Shown here: positions 1 to 8,462 of the stretch, piece after piece | Layout of the letters: each line of letters begins with the position of its first letter | Position numbering within the stretch: the first letter of the stretch is position 1 | Source: Paraburkholderia tagetis | Lineage (GTDB): Bacteria > Pseudomonadota > Gammaproteobacteria > Burkholderiales > Burkholderiaceae | Direction: 5' to 3' | Assembly: GCF_022213065.1 (NCBI RefSeq) | Contig: NZ_JAKLJA010000001.1 | Span: forward strand, 248,001-312,000 | Length of the DNA stretch: 64,000 nt | Made by a program: the position numbers and the translations under genes | The notes under the pieces: generated by a model | Told to the model about the DNA's origin: nothing | The model's input: the letters and a program-made list of their open reading frames with translations, nothing else | Database searches by the model: none

Positions 1-386
1 TTGACATAGGCATCCACGGCGAAGCGCACGCCGGGCAGCACCAGTTCCTCTGAACGGAGTTGGTCAGCATCAAGGCCAACGGCGTCGCCGAGCCGTAGCC
101 ACGCCTGAATGCCGCCGTCGTGGCCAGCTACGCCGTCGTGGTCGAGCAGGCGCTGGACCCACTTGCGGCGCACGTCGCGGTCCCCGCAGTTAGCGAGAAT
201 CGCCGCGTCCTTCAGCGGGATATTGGTCTGGTAGTAGAAGCGATTGGCGACCCACCCCTGGATCTGCTCGCGTGTTGCGCGTCCTTCGTACATCGCGACG
301 TGATACGGGTGGTGGATATGGTAGTACGCGCCCTTGGCACGCAATGCCTGTTCGAACTGCTCGGGAGAAAGGGCCGATGGGTTCAT
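1..386 (-). CDS. pqqC: Pyrroloquinoline-quinone synthase PqqC, 5' part (runs off the window)
   Basis: PqqC is the cofactorless oxidase that closes the ring and carries out the last oxidation in PQQ synthesis in the cytoplasm. Reading leftward from the ATG at 386, the frame starts [19 protein letters not shown] and stays open to base 1, about 128 residues of a family that is normally near 250. It contains the characteristic stretches [15 protein letters not shown] and [19 protein letters not shown], and later [15 protein letters not shown] and [14 protein letters not shown]. It lies 51 bases downstream of pqqB on the same strand, so it is the third gene of a pqqABC operon that must continue to the left (pqqD and pqqE expected). 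The identification is secure; the C-terminal half cannot be judged. Confidence 0.95.
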   Translation of the reverse strand, partial: MNPSALSPEQFEQALRAKGAYYHIHHPYHVAMYEGRATREQIQGWVANRFYYQTNIPLKDAAILANCGDRDVRRKWVQRLLDHDGVAGHDGGIQAWLRLGDAVGLDADQLRSEELVLPGVRFAVDAYV

Positions 387-437
387 CGAAAGGCTCCGGA
401 AGATTCAATATCGCAGATCGAGCGATTGCTGCCGCTT

Positions 438-1349
438 TCAAAGGGTAATGCTCATGCCGTCGAATGCGACTTCGATACCGCGGCGTTTCAGTTCGGCCCG
501 CTCGGGCGAATCCTCGTCGAGGATCGGATTGGTGTTGTTGATGTGAATGAGCACCTTGCGCGGCCGAGGGACATGTTCGAGCACTTCCAGCATGCCGCCC
601 GCGCCACGCTGCGCGAGATGGCCCATTTCTCGTCCGGTGCGCGTGCCGACGCCGCGCTGCTGCATCTCGTCGTCGGTCCAGAGCGTGCCATCCACCAGGA
701 GGCAATCAGCGTCCTCCATATGGCGCAGCAGCGCCATATCCACTTCGCCGAGGCCGGGCGCATAGAAGAGTTTGCCGCCAGAGCGCTGGTCCTCGACGAG
801 CAGGCCAATGTTGTCACCTGGATGCGGTTTGCTGCGATGCGGCGAGTAGGGCGGCGCCGAACTGTGCAGCGTCAGCGGCTGGAAGACCAGGCTGGCGCAC
901 GCGGGAATTGTGAAGCTGCGCCCAAGCTCGATCCGATGCCGCCGTAGGCCGCCATTCCAGTGCTCCAATATGTTGAAGAGTGGGAAACCGGTTGTCAGGT
1001 CTTCGTAGACCATATCGGTACACCAGACGTCGAGCGGACAGCCTTCGCGCAAGCTGAGAAGACCTGCTGTATGGTCGATCTGGCTGTCCATCAGCACGAT
1101 CGCGCCGATGCCCGTGTCGCGCGGCGCACGGCCAGGCTGCATCGGCGTGAATCCGTGCAACTGGGCGCGAATATCCGGGGACGCGTTGCATATTATCCAC
1201 GTCGCGCCGTCGTCCGACAGCGCGATCGACGATTGAGTCCGAGGGAGCGCATTGACGCTGCCATTGCGAAAGCCGGCGCAGTTTGCGCAGTTGCAGTTCC
1301 ATTGTGGGAAGCCGCCGCCTGCGGCCGACCCGAGAATTTGAATGTGCAT
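438..1349 (-). CDS. pqqB: PQQ biosynthesis protein PqqB
   Basis: PqqB is a metallo-beta-lactamase-fold protein of PQQ biosynthesis, proposed as an oxidase or hydroxylase acting on the tyrosine of the precursor. The protein begins [20 protein letters not shown], the typical PqqB N-terminus with the Cys pair in CNCANCAGF. Further marks are [17 protein letters not shown] (family version of the metal-binding loop), [10 protein letters not shown], and [17 protein letters not shown] near the C-terminus. At 303 residues it has the usual length. A longer open frame extends upstream to 1433, but it would run through the pqqA-pqqB hairpin, so the MHIQ start is preferred. It sits 90 bases behind pqqA and 51 bases ahead of pqqC. 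Confidence 0.96.
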   Translation of the reverse strand: MHIQILGSAAGGGFPQWNCNCANCAGFRNGSVNALPRTQSSIALSDDGATWIICNASPDIRAQLHGFTPMQPGRAPRDTGIGAIVLMDSQIDHTAGLLSLREGCPLDVWCTDMVYEDLTTGFPLFNILEHWNGGLRRHRIELGRSFTIPACASLVFQPLTLHSSAPPYSPHRSKPHPGDNIGLLVEDQRSGGKLFYAPGLGEVDMALLRHMEDADCLLVDGTLWTDDEMQQRGVGTRTGREMGHLAQRGAGGMLEVLEHVPRPRKVLIHINNTNPILDEDSPERAELKRRGIEVAFDGMSITL

Positions 1350-1387
1350 GCGTATCCGGGGATGGTGTATGAACTCCATGTGCGGAA

Positions 1388-1415
1388 GAAAAAAGCCCCG
1401 GTAGACCGAGGCTTT
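1388..1415 (-). terminator. Attenuator hairpin between pqqA and pqqB
   Basis: Read leftward, the sequence is AAAGCCTCGG, a 4-base loop, then CCGGGGCT followed by a run of T residues. This is an intrinsic-terminator shape with one mismatch. It lies just after the pqqA stop and before pqqB. Known pqq operons make much more pqqA message than downstream message, and a partial terminator here would give that effect. Confidence 0.7.
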
Positions 1416-1439
1416 GGGGCAGATCGCGTGCAACTGGCA

Positions 1440-1511
1440 TCAGCGGTTTGCGATGTACATCGTGATCTCAAAACCGAGGCGCAGATCAGTATAGGCAGGT
1501 TTGGTCCACAC
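1440..1511 (-). CDS. pqqA: PQQ precursor peptide PqqA (23 residues)
   Basis: This is the ribosomal precursor peptide of PQQ. PqqE crosslinks its conserved Glu and Tyr, and the pair is then cut out to form the cofactor. The frame uses a GTG start and reads [20 protein letters not shown] then ANR. The Glu-x-x-x-Tyr pair is Glu15 and Tyr19. A strong AAAGGAG ribosome site lies just upstream (complement of 1519-1526). The gene is easily missed because of its size and GTG start. It is the first gene of the leftward pqqABC operon, with the promoter expected in 1512-1700. Confidence 0.95.
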   Translation of the reverse strand: MWTKPAYTDLRLGFEITMYIANR

Positions 1512-1972
1512 AGGCAATTCTCCTTTCAACTTTCAGACAGCGGGTTGGAAAGCGGGAGTCAAAGCACGGTTGCCGTACTCAAAACAGCGAACGTGAATGC
1601 TGTTCGCCTGCTGTGCTGTTAGCCGGCTCACCGTTCCGTTCGCGTCGACCGAAACGGACGACGACTTTATCGTAGCAAAATTCTGCCCATTGCATCGTCT
1701 CCTGTAAGCCTGCCTGACGTTACCGGGAAGATCAAGCTGAACTCAATATGTCAGGAAACCTAAGTTACAACCGGACCACGAAAGACTGCGACATGAGAAT
1801 GATTGGAAGGTCGATGTAAAAAATGGAATGGATCAATTTCTGAAAATTGCATTTAAGTCCAAATCTTAAATCCAGATCGGTTGTCAGCTTGAGTTTTTGA
1901 TAAATGAAATGCTATTCTGACAAGAAAGAGCCGCAAACATGACCAATGGGGCAGCTGTCGTTGGAGAGATCG
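1512..1972. other. Divergent intergenic region between pqqA and a porin gene
   Basis: This 461-base gap must hold the pqqA promoter (leftward) and the porin promoter (rightward). Its right half is clearly AT-rich compared with the genes. No open frame of convincing quality was seen. A possible rightward promoter is listed separately. Confidence 0.6.
1889..1918 (+). promoter_or_regulatory. Possible sigma70 promoter for the porin gene
   Basis: TTGAGT at 1889-1894 and TATTCT at 1913-1918 are separated by 18 bases in an AT-rich stretch, about 55 bases before the porin start. This is a pattern match only. Confidence 0.35.
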
Positions 1973-3079
1973 ATGAGAAAGAGAATCTCTGTTGCCGTGT
2001 TGTTGGGGTTAATCGCGCCCGTGGCTTGGGCGCAGACTAGCGTGACACTGTACGGCCGCGTCGACGCCGGCTTCGAGTACCTGCAACACGTCACCACAGC
2101 CCAGGATCAGACCCGCACGCGCTGGAGCGCAGAGGGTGGCGACTGGGGCACGAGTATGCTCGGGCTGCGCGGCAACGAGGACCTGGGCGGCGGACTGGCT
2201 ACGGTGTTCAATCTCGAAACCGCGCTGCAGGTGATGAACGGCACCACCGGCGGCGGGCGGCTCTTTTCGAGGCGTGCATATGTGGGCCTGAAGGACGATA
2301 CCTGGGGGCAGTTGCAGGCCGGGCGCAACCTGTTCATCGATAGCGACGGCGTATGGGCGTTCGACCCGTTCGTGCAGCAGGCGGTGTCGTCGGCGTCGCT
2401 CGTGCGCGGGCGCAACTGGCAGCAGACCAGCAATAACGTGGAGTACCACAGCCCGGTTTTTCACGGCTTCGACGTGCAAGCGCAGTACGCGTTCGGCAAC
2501 CAGGCGAGCGGCTTCAACAAGGGTGCGTCGGGCGAGTTCGGCCGCTCGGACGGCATCATGCTCACGTACCGCTCACCGTATTTCGATGCGCGTGGCATCT
2601 ACGACGAGTTGCGCGATTCGAGCGGGCAGTTTAGCAATATCTTCACGAGCTCTCGTGAATATTTCGTTGGCGGCAACGTGCGTGTCGCCAGGTTCACGAT
2701 TCAGACGGCATGGACGCACTATGCCGCGCCGGACACGCCCGCCGGCCTCGCGGATAGCGCGGACCACTTCTGGCTCGGCGTGACGTGGCAGGCAACGCCG
2801 CGCTGGGCGGCGACGGGCGCAGCCTACTACGTTCGCGTGCGCGGTGGCGACGGCGACGCCACCCACGACCCAGGCGGCCATGCGACTTTGTATGCGCTGG
2901 GCTCGACTTACAACCTGAGCAAGCGTACCTTCCTGTACGGTACGGTCGGCTATGTGCGCAACGGGAGTCGCTCGAATTTCTCGGTATTCGCGACGCCGCT
3001 GGGCGAAACGCCAACCACGAATCCGCTCGTCGGCGAATCGCAGGTCACGACATACGTCGGCATGATGCATACGTTCTGA
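1973..3079 (+). CDS. Gram-negative general porin (OmpC/Porin_4 type)
   Basis: An outer-membrane trimeric beta-barrel that lets small hydrophilic solutes in. The start MRKRISVAVLLGL follows a GGAGAG ribosome site; nine in-frame residues upstream were dropped. The first ~20 residues form a signal peptide ending AWA, cut before QTSVTLYGRVDAG, the standard mature N-terminus of Burkholderia porins. The motifs GNEDLGGGLATVFNLE and SRRAYVGL and the terminal Phe (YVGMMHTF) are all present. It has 368 residues, normal for the family. It lies between the pqq operon and the quinoprotein gene, which suggests it admits the substrate oxidised in the periplasm. That link is inference from position. Confidence 0.93.
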   Translation: MRKRISVAVLLGLIAPVAWAQTSVTLYGRVDAGFEYLQHVTTAQDQTRTRWSAEGGDWGTSMLGLRGNEDLGGGLATVFNLETALQVMNGTTGGGRLFSRRAYVGLKDDTWGQLQAGRNLFIDSDGVWAFDPFVQQAVSSASLVRGRNWQQTSNNVEYHSPVFHGFDVQAQYAFGNQASGFNKGASGEFGRSDGIMLTYRSPYFDARGIYDELRDSSGQFSNIFTSSREYFVGGNVRVARFTIQTAWTHYAAPDTPAGLADSADHFWLGVTWQATPRWAATGAAYYVRVRGGDGDATHDPGGHATLYALGSTYNLSKRTFLYGTVGYVRNGSRSNFSVFATPLGETPTTNPLVGESQVTTYVGMMHTF

Positions 3080-3279
3080 AATAAAAACTGAATACCGCAG
3101 GATGGTCGGGAACAGACAGCGACAGGACCGTCGGCGGTGTCCGCTCAATTATCGTGCGTTGCTGTTGCTCGCGACTGGTATTCGACATTTTCCATGCACA
3201 CACAGCCAGTCAGGGCTTTTTTGTCAGGTGGCCGAAATGGTGTCGGTCGCATCGTCAACCGTCTCATGGAGAGCGAAAA

Positions 3280-4857
3280 ATGCAACACGCGTTCAACAGG
3301 AAAGGCACATATCGGCCTTCGCAGTTACGCTGGCGCAATCCAGCTATCGTGGCGGCCATCGCACTGATCGCAGGCCTCACGACCGCTGCGCCCGCTGCAG
3401 CGCAAAGCGTGGGGGACTGGCCGATGGGCGGGCAGAATCCGCACGATACGCGCAGCGCCCTAGGCGAGCATGCGATCGGACCGAACGACGTAGCGAAGCT
3501 GGCGCCGCGATGGTCACTCGAGACGGATGGCAACGTGTCCGCAACGCCGACGGTAGTCGACGGGGTCGTCTATGTTCCCGACTTCGGCGGCTCGCTGTGG
3601 GCCGTCGATGCCTCGACAGGGCAGGTAAAGTGGCACAAGAAGATCAGCGACTATAGTGGCATTCCCAACGACGCTTCGCGCACGAGCCCGGCGTACTGGA
3701 AGGGTACGCTGGTGATCGGGCAGGGCACGCAGATCGCCAACAATCCGACCGGCGCGTACATGCTGGGCATCAAGGCCGACGATGGCTCGCCGCTGTGGCG
3801 CACCCAGATCGATTCCGATCCGACCGCCATCGTCACCAGTTCGCCGGTCGTCGACAACGGCGTCGTCTACGTCGGGGTATCGTCGCGGTCCGAGGCGATC
3901 GACGCCCCGACCAAGTACCGGGGCAGCGTCGTGGCGCTCGACGCAACGGCCGGCAAGCTGCTGTGGAAAACGTACATGGTGCCCGATGGCTATACCGGCG
4001 GTTCGGTCTGGAGCAATACCCCGGTTGTCGATCGCGAGACCGGTCTCCTGTATGTCACGACCGGCAATAACTTTTCCGTCCCGAGTGGTGTCTGCAGGGC
4101 CCCGACGCAAAAGGACTGCAAGAAGCCGGTGGCCGACAATTACATCGACAGCTTCGTTGCACTTAATCTGAAGACCGGAAAGATCGCGTGGGCCACCTCC
4201 ACGCTGCCTGCCGACATGTCGACGAATTTCGACCACAACGATGGTCCGGATTACGACTTCGGCTCGGGGCCCAACCTGTATACGACGACCATCGCCGGCC
4301 ATAAGCGCACGCTGCTTGGCGCTGGCGCGAAGAGCGGCGTCTATTGGGCGCTCGATCCGAAGACGGGCAAGGTCGTGTGGCATACCCAGGTCGGTCCCGG
4401 CAGTCTGCTGGGCGGCATGCTCTGGGGCACGGCCGCCGACGGCAAGCGCATTTATGTGTCGATCGGCAATCTGAATCACGAGTCCATCGCTGTGAACTCG
4501 CCTCCGGGCAAGACGACGACCAAGGGCGGCATATGGGCGGCGGTTGATGCCGCAACGGGCAAGGTGCTCTGGCGCACGGCCGATCCGCAGGAGATGATGG
4601 ACACCATGGCGATGTCCGAGGCTAACGGCGTGGTCTATGCCGGGTCGCTCGCGGGCAGTGGCGCGAACATGTATGCGCTCGATGCGTCGACCGGCGAAAT
4701 CAAATGGAGCTTCGAGAGCGGCGGTGCCGTCGTGTCTGGTGCGGCGATCGTTGACGGCACAGTCTACTGGGGCTCCGGTTATCACACCAAGGTTCTCGGG
4801 CTGCCGTATGCAGGCGATAACCACAAGCTTTATGCATTCGCGGTAGCGAAACAGTAA
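3280..4857 (+). CDS. Periplasmic PQQ-binding quinoprotein, polyvinyl-alcohol-dehydrogenase-like
   Basis: A beta-propeller protein of the PQQ-dependent dehydrogenase superfamily. The start MQHAFNRKG follows ATGGAGAG; an upstream in-frame extension lacks a ribosome site. A signal peptide spans roughly residues 22-43 and ends AAPAAAQ. The mature part begins VGDWPMGGQNPHDTR and shows repeated propeller blades of the type WAVDASTGQVKW, VALDATAGKLLW, WALDPKTGKVVW and YALDASTGEIKW. At 525 residues it lacks any CxxCH heme motif, so electrons must pass to a separate cytochrome or to ubiquinone. The adjacent pqqABC genes support PQQ as cofactor. The substrate is unknown; a secondary alcohol is likely from the family. 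It could also be a non-catalytic PQQ-fold protein. Confidence 0.85.
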   Translation: MQHAFNRKGTYRPSQLRWRNPAIVAAIALIAGLTTAAPAAAQSVGDWPMGGQNPHDTRSALGEHAIGPNDVAKLAPRWSLETDGNVSATPTVVDGVVYVPDFGGSLWAVDASTGQVKWHKKISDYSGIPNDASRTSPAYWKGTLVIGQGTQIANNPTGAYMLGIKADDGSPLWRTQIDSDPTAIVTSSPVVDNGVVYVGVSSRSEAIDAPTKYRGSVVALDATAGKLLWKTYMVPDGYTGGSVWSNTPVVDRETGLLYVTTGNNFSVPSGVCRAPTQKDCKKPVADNYIDSFVALNLKTGKIAWATSTLPADMSTNFDHNDGPDYDFGSGPNLYTTTIAGHKRTLLGAGAKSGVYWALDPKTGKVVWHTQVGPGSLLGGMLWGTAADGKRIYVSIGNLNHESIAVNSPPGKTTTKGGIWAAVDAATGKVLWRTADPQEMMDTMAMSEANGVVYAGSLAGSGANMYALDASTGEIKWSFESGGAVVSGAAIVDGTVYWGSGYHTKVLGLPYAGDNHKLYAFAVAKQ

Positions 4858-4969
4858 GCACGCCTTGCTAGACGTCTCGCACCACCCGCACGGCTGGATA
4901 GCGCTCAGGTATGGGCGGCATCCTGGCGGCGGGTGGGGCCGACGCGTGCATCGTGTGATATGGCGTTTC

Positions 4970-6343
4970 TCAAATCGGGCGGCGCCGCACCAGGCGGGAA
5001 AGGCTGAGCATCGCGGCAGCCGTGGCGAAGATGGCTCCAGCAGTCAAAGCGATCGGACCTGCGTGACCCGGTGCAATCATCAGGATAAGCGCGGTCAGTA
5101 CAGCGCCGAGGGTCTGGCCGAGCGTGCGTGACGTGCCGATCATGCCGCTCGCATTGCCCGTGCGACCCGGCGGCGCGGCTGCCAGAATCGCCCGGTTGTT
5201 CGGCGTCTGAAACAATCCGAAACCGATCCCGCACACCGCCATGCGCCAGCCGATATCGACCGAAGTCGGGTGAGCAGGCAACATCGCGAGCAGCGCCAGA
5301 CCGACGGCCAGAATGGCAAGTCCAACACCCCCGAGCGCGCCCGCCTCGTAACGGTTCGACAGCGTGCCTGCGAGGGGGGCCACGATAATGATGGCGAGCG
5401 GCCACGGCGTAATCAGCGCGCCCGTTTCCATTGCGCTATGCCCAAGCGCGTCCTGCAGCATAAAAGGCAGTGACACGAACGCCAGCATCTGCGCGGTGAA
5501 AGAGCAGATCGAAGTGAGCACGGCGAGAAGAAATGCTGGCCTGAGCAGCAGGTCCACTGGGAGCAGCGGTTGTGGACGGCCCCTCTCGCGACGCACGAGC
5601 AGCCACGCGCAAAGTGCCGCTACGGCAAGCTGGACTACGACGCCTGCGCTGATACCATTGCTGTGACCCATGCGATCCACGCCGAGCACGAGCAGGCCGA
5701 ACGCTGCCGCATTCAGCAGGGCGCTGCCATAGTCATAGGGTGTTTGGGTTATAGGTGGACGGGGTAGCGCCGAGAAACTGACGAAGAGCGTGATAAGCCC
5801 AAGCGGGACGTTGATTGCGAATAACCACGGCCAGGGCGCAACGGACAGAATCGCCGCCGCAATCGTGGGGCCGGCAGCGGTAGAAATCGAGACGATCGAA
5901 GCATTGATGCCTACACCACGACCGAGCAGCCGCGACGGATAAATCGTCTTGACGAGTGCGGTGTTAACACTGCTGATACCTGCTGCACCAAAGCCCTGCA
6001 AGACGCGTGCGAAGATAAGCGCATCAAGCGACTGCGACATCGCGCACATCAGCGATGAACACGTGAAAAGCGCAAGGCCTCCGATATAGATGCGCGCGTA
6101 GCCCACACGGTCACCCAGCGACGACAGCGGCAGCAGCGACATGACGATCGAAAGCTGGTACGCGTTGACGATCCACACTGACTCGGACGGGCTGGTGTGA
6201 ATCGTCTTCGTGATGGTCGGCAATGCCACGTTTGCAATCACGCTGTCGAGCATGCCAAGCGCAGTCGCAAGTGAAATGGCAAGTACGCCGAAATAAAGCC
6301 GGCCGCCGGTCAATCCATCCTGCGCTGTCGCGGACTGTTGCAT
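4970..6343 (-). CDS. MFS exporter of the DHA2 (EmrB/QacA) family
   Basis: An inner-membrane drug:proton antiporter type protein, 457 residues, very hydrophobic with around 14 predicted membrane segments. The N-terminal segment contains MLDSVIANVALPTI, the DHA2 version of motif C/D, followed by WIVNAYQLSIVMSLLPLSSLGDR and FARVLQGFGAAG. It starts 9 bases after the marR gene on the same strand, so the pair is an operon resembling emrR-emrB regulation. In cluster 1 it could export a toxic aromatic intermediate or the substrate itself. The protein differs from the ACS-type permease in cluster 2, so it is more likely an exporter than the uptake system. No membrane-fusion partner is adjacent. Confidence 0.88.
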   Translation of the reverse strand: MQQSATAQDGLTGGRLYFGVLAISLATALGMLDSVIANVALPTITKTIHTSPSESVWIVNAYQLSIVMSLLPLSSLGDRVGYARIYIGGLALFTCSSLMCAMSQSLDALIFARVLQGFGAAGISSVNTALVKTIYPSRLLGRGVGINASIVSISTAAGPTIAAAILSVAPWPWLFAINVPLGLITLFVSFSALPRPPITQTPYDYGSALLNAAAFGLLVLGVDRMGHSNGISAGVVVQLAVAALCAWLLVRRERGRPQPLLPVDLLLRPAFLLAVLTSICSFTAQMLAFVSLPFMLQDALGHSAMETGALITPWPLAIIIVAPLAGTLSNRYEAGALGGVGLAILAVGLALLAMLPAHPTSVDIGWRMAVCGIGFGLFQTPNNRAILAAAPPGRTGNASGMIGTSRTLGQTLGAVLTALILMIAPGHAGPIALTAGAIFATAAAMLSLSRLVRRRPI

Positions 6344-6352
6344 GGGGAGGTG

Positions 6353-6865
6353 CTATGCGGTGGGTTCGTCGCTTTGCGCATCGTTCTGTGCAAAGGCGTT
6401 GGCGCGCGCAAGGTTGTCGATGATCGCAAGCAGTGTCTCGCGCATGACGGCAACATTTTTTACCGGAATGCCGGCAAGTGCGATCTCGTTGACCTCCTCC
6501 GCGGCAGGGACCAGCAACGCACGCAACGATGCGCCCTTGGGCGTGAGAAACACCCTGACCTGCTTGCGGTTGTCCGGCATTTTTTGGCGCGTGACGTAGC
6601 CGAGCTTCTCCATCGACTGCAGTGCCGAGAAAGTCGTGGGTTCCTTGACGCCTGCCTGCTCGCTCAATTGCCGCTGCGTAATGCCGTCCGTCTGCCAGAG
6701 GATGCGCAGGAACGTCCAGTGGCCATACATCACACCATGCACCCTCAGGCGGGTTTGTAGCGCACTCGACAAGCCACGGTAAGCGTCCTTGATCAGATGC
6801 GCGATGCGCTCGTCATTGACCACGCGCGATGCGGATTTCGGTGCCTCGAGTCTGGCTGAGTTCAT
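6353..6865 (-). CDS. MarR-family repressor of catabolic cluster 1
   Basis: A winged-helix regulator of 170 residues that normally dissociates from DNA on binding an aromatic ligand. The core reads GHWTFLRILW, QRQLSEQAGVKEPTTFSAL, MEKLGYVTRQ and DNRKQVRVFLTPKG, the MarR recognition helix and wing. The start MNSARLE was chosen because GGAG lies 8 bases upstream; a start 10 codons earlier would sit on the operator. It is paralogous to the MarR gene at 21668: both share RLAHLIKDA-like and GHWxFLRxLW stretches and EEVNEI near the C-terminus. It is cotranscribed with the MFS gene and faces the porin gene. Palindromes ACTTAG-N4-CTAAGT at three cluster promoters are its likely operators. Confidence 0.93.
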   Translation of the reverse strand: MNSARLEAPKSASRVVNDERIAHLIKDAYRGLSSALQTRLRVHGVMYGHWTFLRILWQTDGITQRQLSEQAGVKEPTTFSALQSMEKLGYVTRQKMPDNRKQVRVFLTPKGASLRALLVPAAEEVNEIALAGIPVKNVAVMRETLLAIIDNLARANAFAQNDAQSDEPTA

Positions 6866-6897
6866 CTGGTGCACTCCGTGAGTTAGGTACGCCATCG

Positions 6898-6913
6898 TAA
6901 TAGTTACCTAAGC
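6898..6913. promoter_or_regulatory. Imperfect MarR operator at the marR promoter
   Basis: One good half-site (CTAAGC) and one weak half-site (TAATAG) with 4-base spacing, directly before marR. It fits weak autoregulation when compared with the perfect copies at 7020, 11662 and 11798. Confidence 0.45.
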
Positions 6914-7019
6914 AAAAAATTGTTTCTGATAAACCGAGGCCGTGATTGCATGGGCTGTGTATTTGAGTTAACCCTAGCAGTCATGTGTTTTGTGAAGATG
7001 GTAGTATTGGAGAATTATA

Positions 7020-7035
7020 ACTTAGGTAGCTAAGT
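7020..7035. promoter_or_regulatory. Cluster 1 operator at the porin promoter
   Basis: A perfect inverted repeat ACTTAG-GTAG-CTAAGT. It overlaps a TATAAC box (7016-7021), as expected for a repressor site covering a -10 element. The same arms recur at 11662 and 11798. Confidence 0.75.
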
Positions 7036-7162
7036 AAAACAAGGTGAGCCAGCGGGGGCGCGTCCAAAAGTTGAGGCGTGCCGTTCTTGCGTCGCCTGCG
7101 GTGTATCGAAGTTCCTGTCTTGACAGGAATGCGGCGAGACGAATATCAACGAAGGAGACCTT

Positions 7163-8344
7163 ATGAAGAAGTGGATTGTTCTGGGTGCCGGGCTAGGCGT
7201 TGCCGGTACAGCATTCGCGCAAAGCAGCGTGACACTGTATGGCTTGCTCGACGTAGGTGTGAACTACACGAGCAACGCAGGCGGCAAACAGCTTGTCAAC
7301 ATGACCTCGGGCATGTTGAACGGCAGTCGCTTCGGGTTGCTGGGCAGGGAAGACCTGGGCGGCGGGCTGGCTGCGGTATTCCGGCTTGAGAACGGATTCG
7401 ACATAACGAACGGCAAGCTCGGACAGGGTGGTTTGATGTTCGGTCGTCAGGCTTACGTCGGACTGGCGGACAAGCACTACGGCACCGTGACGCTGGGCCG
7501 CCAGTACGATTCGATTGTGGAATTTGTCAATCCGTTTGCCGTTGCCAATACGTGGGGCGGACCGCCTCTTGCGCACCCCGGCGACGTTGACCAGATGGCG
7601 CACACCAATCGTACCAACAGTTCGATCAAGTACACCAGTCCAGAATTTTACGGCTTTCGTGTCGGCGGTCTGTATGGGATCGGCGGAGTGCCGGGCGACA
7701 TCTCGCGCAACCAGATTTATTCGCTCGGCGCAAGCTATGAGCACGGTCCTTTTACCGCTGGCGTTGGCTACCTGAACGTGCGTCAGCCCAATGTCTCGTT
7801 CTGGGGGGATACCGGTGCGCCCGCTGCTGTATCGCGTGGCGTACCGGGTGCGAATTTCGCAGGCTCGCCCGTGACGACAGGATTTGCATCTGCGAATTCG
7901 TTGCAGGCAATCGCGGTCGGCGCGGCGTACCAGATAGAATCGGTGAAGCTCGGCGCGAACTACTCGAATACGCAGTTCCGGGGCCTCGGTGATCATTCGG
8001 CCGGACCGGTTCCCGCAGGCGGCATCAGCGGAACCGCAACCTTCAATACGGGTGAAATCAACGTCACGTGGCAGGCAACGCCTGCTTTCACGCTCGGTGC
8101 CGTGTACGAGTACACGAAGACGTCCGGCGTGAGCGGTCACACGGGGGCATCGTACAATCAGGCCGCACTTGGCGCGCAATACGCACTCTCCAGGACGACG
8201 CTGGTTTATCTGCTTGGTGTCTATCAGAAGGCAAGCGGTACGGATTCAACCGGGCATGATGCTGTTGCGTCGATCTACAACATCACGCCGTCTGCAACGA
8301 ATCACCAGGCTTACGTGCGCCTCGGACTCGAAAAACGTTTCTGA
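7163..8344 (+). CDS. Gram-negative porin of cluster 1
   Basis: An outer-membrane porin of 393 residues with a short signal peptide (MKKWIVLGAGLGVAGTAFA) followed by QSSVTLYGLLDVG. It has the standard porin motifs LLGREDLGGGLAAVFRLENGF, FGRQAYVGL and a C-terminal Phe. An AGGAGACC ribosome site precedes the ATG. The gene stands alone behind the operator at 7020, so it should be switched on together with the oxygenase and transporter genes of cluster 1, and it probably carries the aromatic acid across the outer membrane. It converges on the decarboxylase gene, with 118 bases between them. Confidence 0.93.
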   Translation: MKKWIVLGAGLGVAGTAFAQSSVTLYGLLDVGVNYTSNAGGKQLVNMTSGMLNGSRFGLLGREDLGGGLAAVFRLENGFDITNGKLGQGGLMFGRQAYVGLADKHYGTVTLGRQYDSIVEFVNPFAVANTWGGPPLAHPGDVDQMAHTNRTNSSIKYTSPEFYGFRVGGLYGIGGVPGDISRNQIYSLGASYEHGPFTAGVGYLNVRQPNVSFWGDTGAPAAVSRGVPGANFAGSPVTTGFASANSLQAIAVGAAYQIESVKLGANYSNTQFRGLGDHSAGPVPAGGISGTATFNTGEINVTWQATPAFTLGAVYEYTKTSGVSGHTGASYNQAALGAQYALSRTTLVYLLGVYQKASGTDSTGHDAVASIYNITPSATNHQAYVRLGLEKRF

Positions 8345-8462
8345 TGCAATGAAACAGGAGCGACTCCCGGCGCCCAAACCGCGCCGAAAGCGCTCCCCAG
8401 GTCGCCGGCCCGTCGGGAATCGGGCCGCGCACAACGCAGCCCTGTTCCTGATTGAAACGGGA

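Noticed and set aside
120..947. Long rightward open frame opposite pqqC and pqqB
   Set aside because: It is the complement of the well-recognised pqq genes and has no family features.
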